Positions 6,346 through 7,721 of a DNA stretch of 7,721 bases are shown here, one piece after another. This stretch comes from Prevotella sp. UBA7782. GTDB taxonomy: Bacteria; Bacteroidota; Bacteroidia; Bacteroidales; Bacteroidaceae. Below the pieces are notes generated by a model. The model worked only from the letters and a program-made list of their open reading frames with translations. It did no database searches and was not told where the DNA came from. How positions within the stretch are numbered: position 1 is the stretch's first letter; each line of letters starts with the position of its first letter. The stretch covers positions 1,785 through 9,505 of the forward strand of contig DLDC01000015.1 of the NCBI GenBank assembly GCA_002480935.1, in the 5' to 3' direction. The position numbers and the translations under genes were made by a program.

Positions 6346-7721
6346 ATGATTGACAAAGAAAAAGCCAAGCTTGACCCTCGCAAGCAATGGGCCAAGTTTA
6401 TTATCGTGACCATTCTCTACCTCATTTTCCTGCTTTGGGTGAAGAGTTGGTGGGGACTTCTGGTTGTTCCATTCATCTTTGATGTTTACATAACCAAGAA
6501 AATCAAGTGGCAATGGTGGAAAAACAGCGAGGGCCCCGTGCGCTTCATCATGAGTTGGGTAGACGCTCTGGTGTTTGCCTTGGTGGCCGTTTACTTCATC
6601 AATCTGTTCTTCTTCCAGAACTATGTCATCCCTTCTTCATCGTTAGAGAAGTCTCTTCTCACCGGCGACTACCTCTGTGTGAGCAAGCTGAGCTATGGTC
6701 CGCGCATCCCGGAGACCCCTCTCACCATGCCACTCACGCAACACACCCTTCCCATATTGAATTGCAAGAGCTACATAGAGTGGCCCCACTGGGACTATAG
6801 ACGCGTGAAGGGACTGGGAAATGTACGGCTCAACGACGTGGTAGTGTTCAACTTCCCCGCCGGCGACACCATCATGACGAGCAACCAGTATCAGGCACAA
6901 GACTATTATCAAACGGTTTACCCTATCGGTGAGAGCCTCTTGGCGCAAGAAAATCCCAATCTTGACATCTCAAAGATGAATGTCATGCAGCAGCGCCGCT
7001 TCTTTGACGAGGCGTATGCGCGTGGCAGAGCCTACATTCTGGCCAACGAGGCCACCTACGGTATGCTCGACACGCGGCCAACCGACCGTCGTGAGAACTA
7101 CGTGAAGCGCTGCGTGGGTCTGCCGGGGCAGACTTTGCAAATCAAGAACCGCATTGTTTATCTTAACGGAAAGGCCAACAAAGAGCCCGACAACGTGGAG
7201 TACACCTACTTTGTCAAGCTTCGTGGCGTTACCGTAGCGTCACTCTTGGGCGACAACTATGCCGAGTTGCGCAAGGATCTGGGCATCAGCGAGGAAGACA
7301 TCACCATGCTGAGCCGCCTGCACGGCTACGATGTAGAGCAGGGACTGGTGCTCAACCCCAACGTGCTGAGGCAGTTTGATGGCTACATGCCCCTTACCCG
7401 CATGGCCGCCGCACAGCTCAAGCAGCGCCATCTGGTGTCTGCCATAAGGTTGGTAACCGATAAGGATGTCTATTCAGGGCCTTACTACCCCCTGAATGCC
7501 TATACGGGCTGGACGCGCGACAACTACGGTCCGGTGTGGATACCCAAGAAGGGAGCCTCCATTAAGCTCACGCTGAAGAACCTGCCTATCTACGAACGTT
7601 GCATCAAAGTATATGAGGGCAACACGCTCAAGGTGGCCAATGGCCGCATATACATCAATGGCAAGCCTGCCACATCCTATACCTTCAAGCTTGATTATTA
7701 CTGGATGATGGGCGACAACCG
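6346..7721 (+). CDS. lepB: Signal peptidase I, long Bacteroidales form (3' end outside window)
   Basis: Signal peptidase I removes signal peptides from exported proteins at the outer face of the inner membrane, using a Ser-Lys dyad. The first 458 residues are present. Two hydrophobic stretches (about 17-31 and 36-49) are followed by a third (67-90) leading straight into the catalytic region. The serine box reads VIPSSSLEKSLLTGDY with catalytic S99, against PSGSM in most bacteria; the change is common in this phylum. The lysine box is YVKRCVGLPGQ with K254. The last box begins YYWMMGDN (451-458) and is cut by the window edge. Serine and lysine are 155 residues apart and lysine to GDN about 200, both far longer than in E. 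coli LepB, so large insertions are present. Residues 261-275 and 425-439 look like an internal duplication. The start at 6346 has an A-rich leader 18 nt after dapB. Confidence 0.95.
   Translation, partial: MIDKEKAKLDPRKQWAKFIIVTILYLIFLLWVKSWWGLLVVPFIFDVYITKKIKWQWWKNSEGPVRFIMSWVDALVFALVAVYFINLFFFQNYVIPSSSLEKSLLTGDYLCVSKLSYGPRIPETPLTMPLTQHTLPILNCKSYIEWPHWDYRRVKGLGNVRLNDVVVFNFPAGDTIMTSNQYQAQDYYQTVYPIGESLLAQENPNLDISKMNVMQQRRFFDEAYARGRAYILANEATYGMLDTRPTDRRENYVKRCVGLPGQTLQIKNRIVYLNGKANKEPDNVEYTYFVKLRGVTVASLLGDNYAELRKDLGISEEDITMLSRLHGYDVEQGLVLNPNVLRQFDGYMPLTRMAAAQLKQRHLVSAIRLVTDKDVYSGPYYPLNAYTGWTRDNYGPVWIPKKGASIKLTLKNLPIYERCIKVYEGNTLKVANGRIYINGKPATSYTFKLDYYWMMGDN

Noticed and set aside
5875..6513. 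A 212-codon open frame on the - strand over dapB and the start of lepB
   Set aside because: It is antisense to two strong family matches, shows no motif, and would have to cross the junction of two real genes.
7249..7257. A GDN triplet within LepB (residues 302-304) as the catalytic C-terminal box
   Set aside because: Its context (LLGDNYAELRKD) lacks the hydrophobic YYWMMGDN setting seen at 451-458, where the true box begins.
1..7721. Mobile elements, CRISPR arrays, tRNA or rRNA genes, attachment sites
   Set aside because: No transposase, regularly spaced repeats, cloverleaf-like sequence, rRNA segment or flanking direct repeats were seen; nearly all the window is explained by housekeeping-type genes.

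Overview
The window looks like chromosomal DNA of a Bacteroidales bacterium, most likely Prevotella-like. The reasons are a DUF2851 protein, a long signal peptidase I whose serine box reads PSSSLEKSL, TAnnTTTG-type -7 promoter elements, A-rich leaders without a convincing Shine-Dalgarno in front of dapB and lepB, and a TlpA-like tail of a kind familiar in this order. Assignments rest on motif reading only; no database search was possible.

Layout. (1) 1-242, + strand: the last 79 codons of a thioredoxin-like protein, then an 82-bp gap holding a GC-rich hairpin and a 14-bp AT palindrome. (2) 325-2599, + strand: a DusB-type tRNA-dihydrouridine synthase, then after 10 nt an oligogalacturonate lyase of polysaccharide lyase family 22 with a complete-looking metal site. 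This gene ends 2 nt from the convergent dprA; a terminator-like hairpin for the + strand lies inside the 3' end of dprA. (3) 2602-5465, - strand: a tight three-gene unit, transcribed as DUF2851, then a hotdog acyl-CoA thioesterase, then dprA, with gaps of 4 and 13 nt. (4) 5466-5571: a divergent promoter region with one clear -7 element on each strand. (5) 5572-7721, + strand: dapB (lysine/diaminopimelate synthesis), then lepB (signal peptidase I), which runs off the window edge just as its last catalytic box begins.

Most of this is housekeeping: tRNA modification, handling of incoming DNA, diaminopimelate for peptidoglycan and lysine, and protein export. There is no mobile element, CRISPR array, tRNA or rRNA. 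The least ordinary points are the pectin-oligomer lyase sitting directly behind dusB; the DUF2851 protein, whose N-terminal pattern resembles a PD-(D/E)XK nuclease core with a C-terminal cysteine cluster and which shares an operon with dprA; and the internal duplication in the long signal peptidase. The nuclease idea is a hypothesis, not a demonstrated function.
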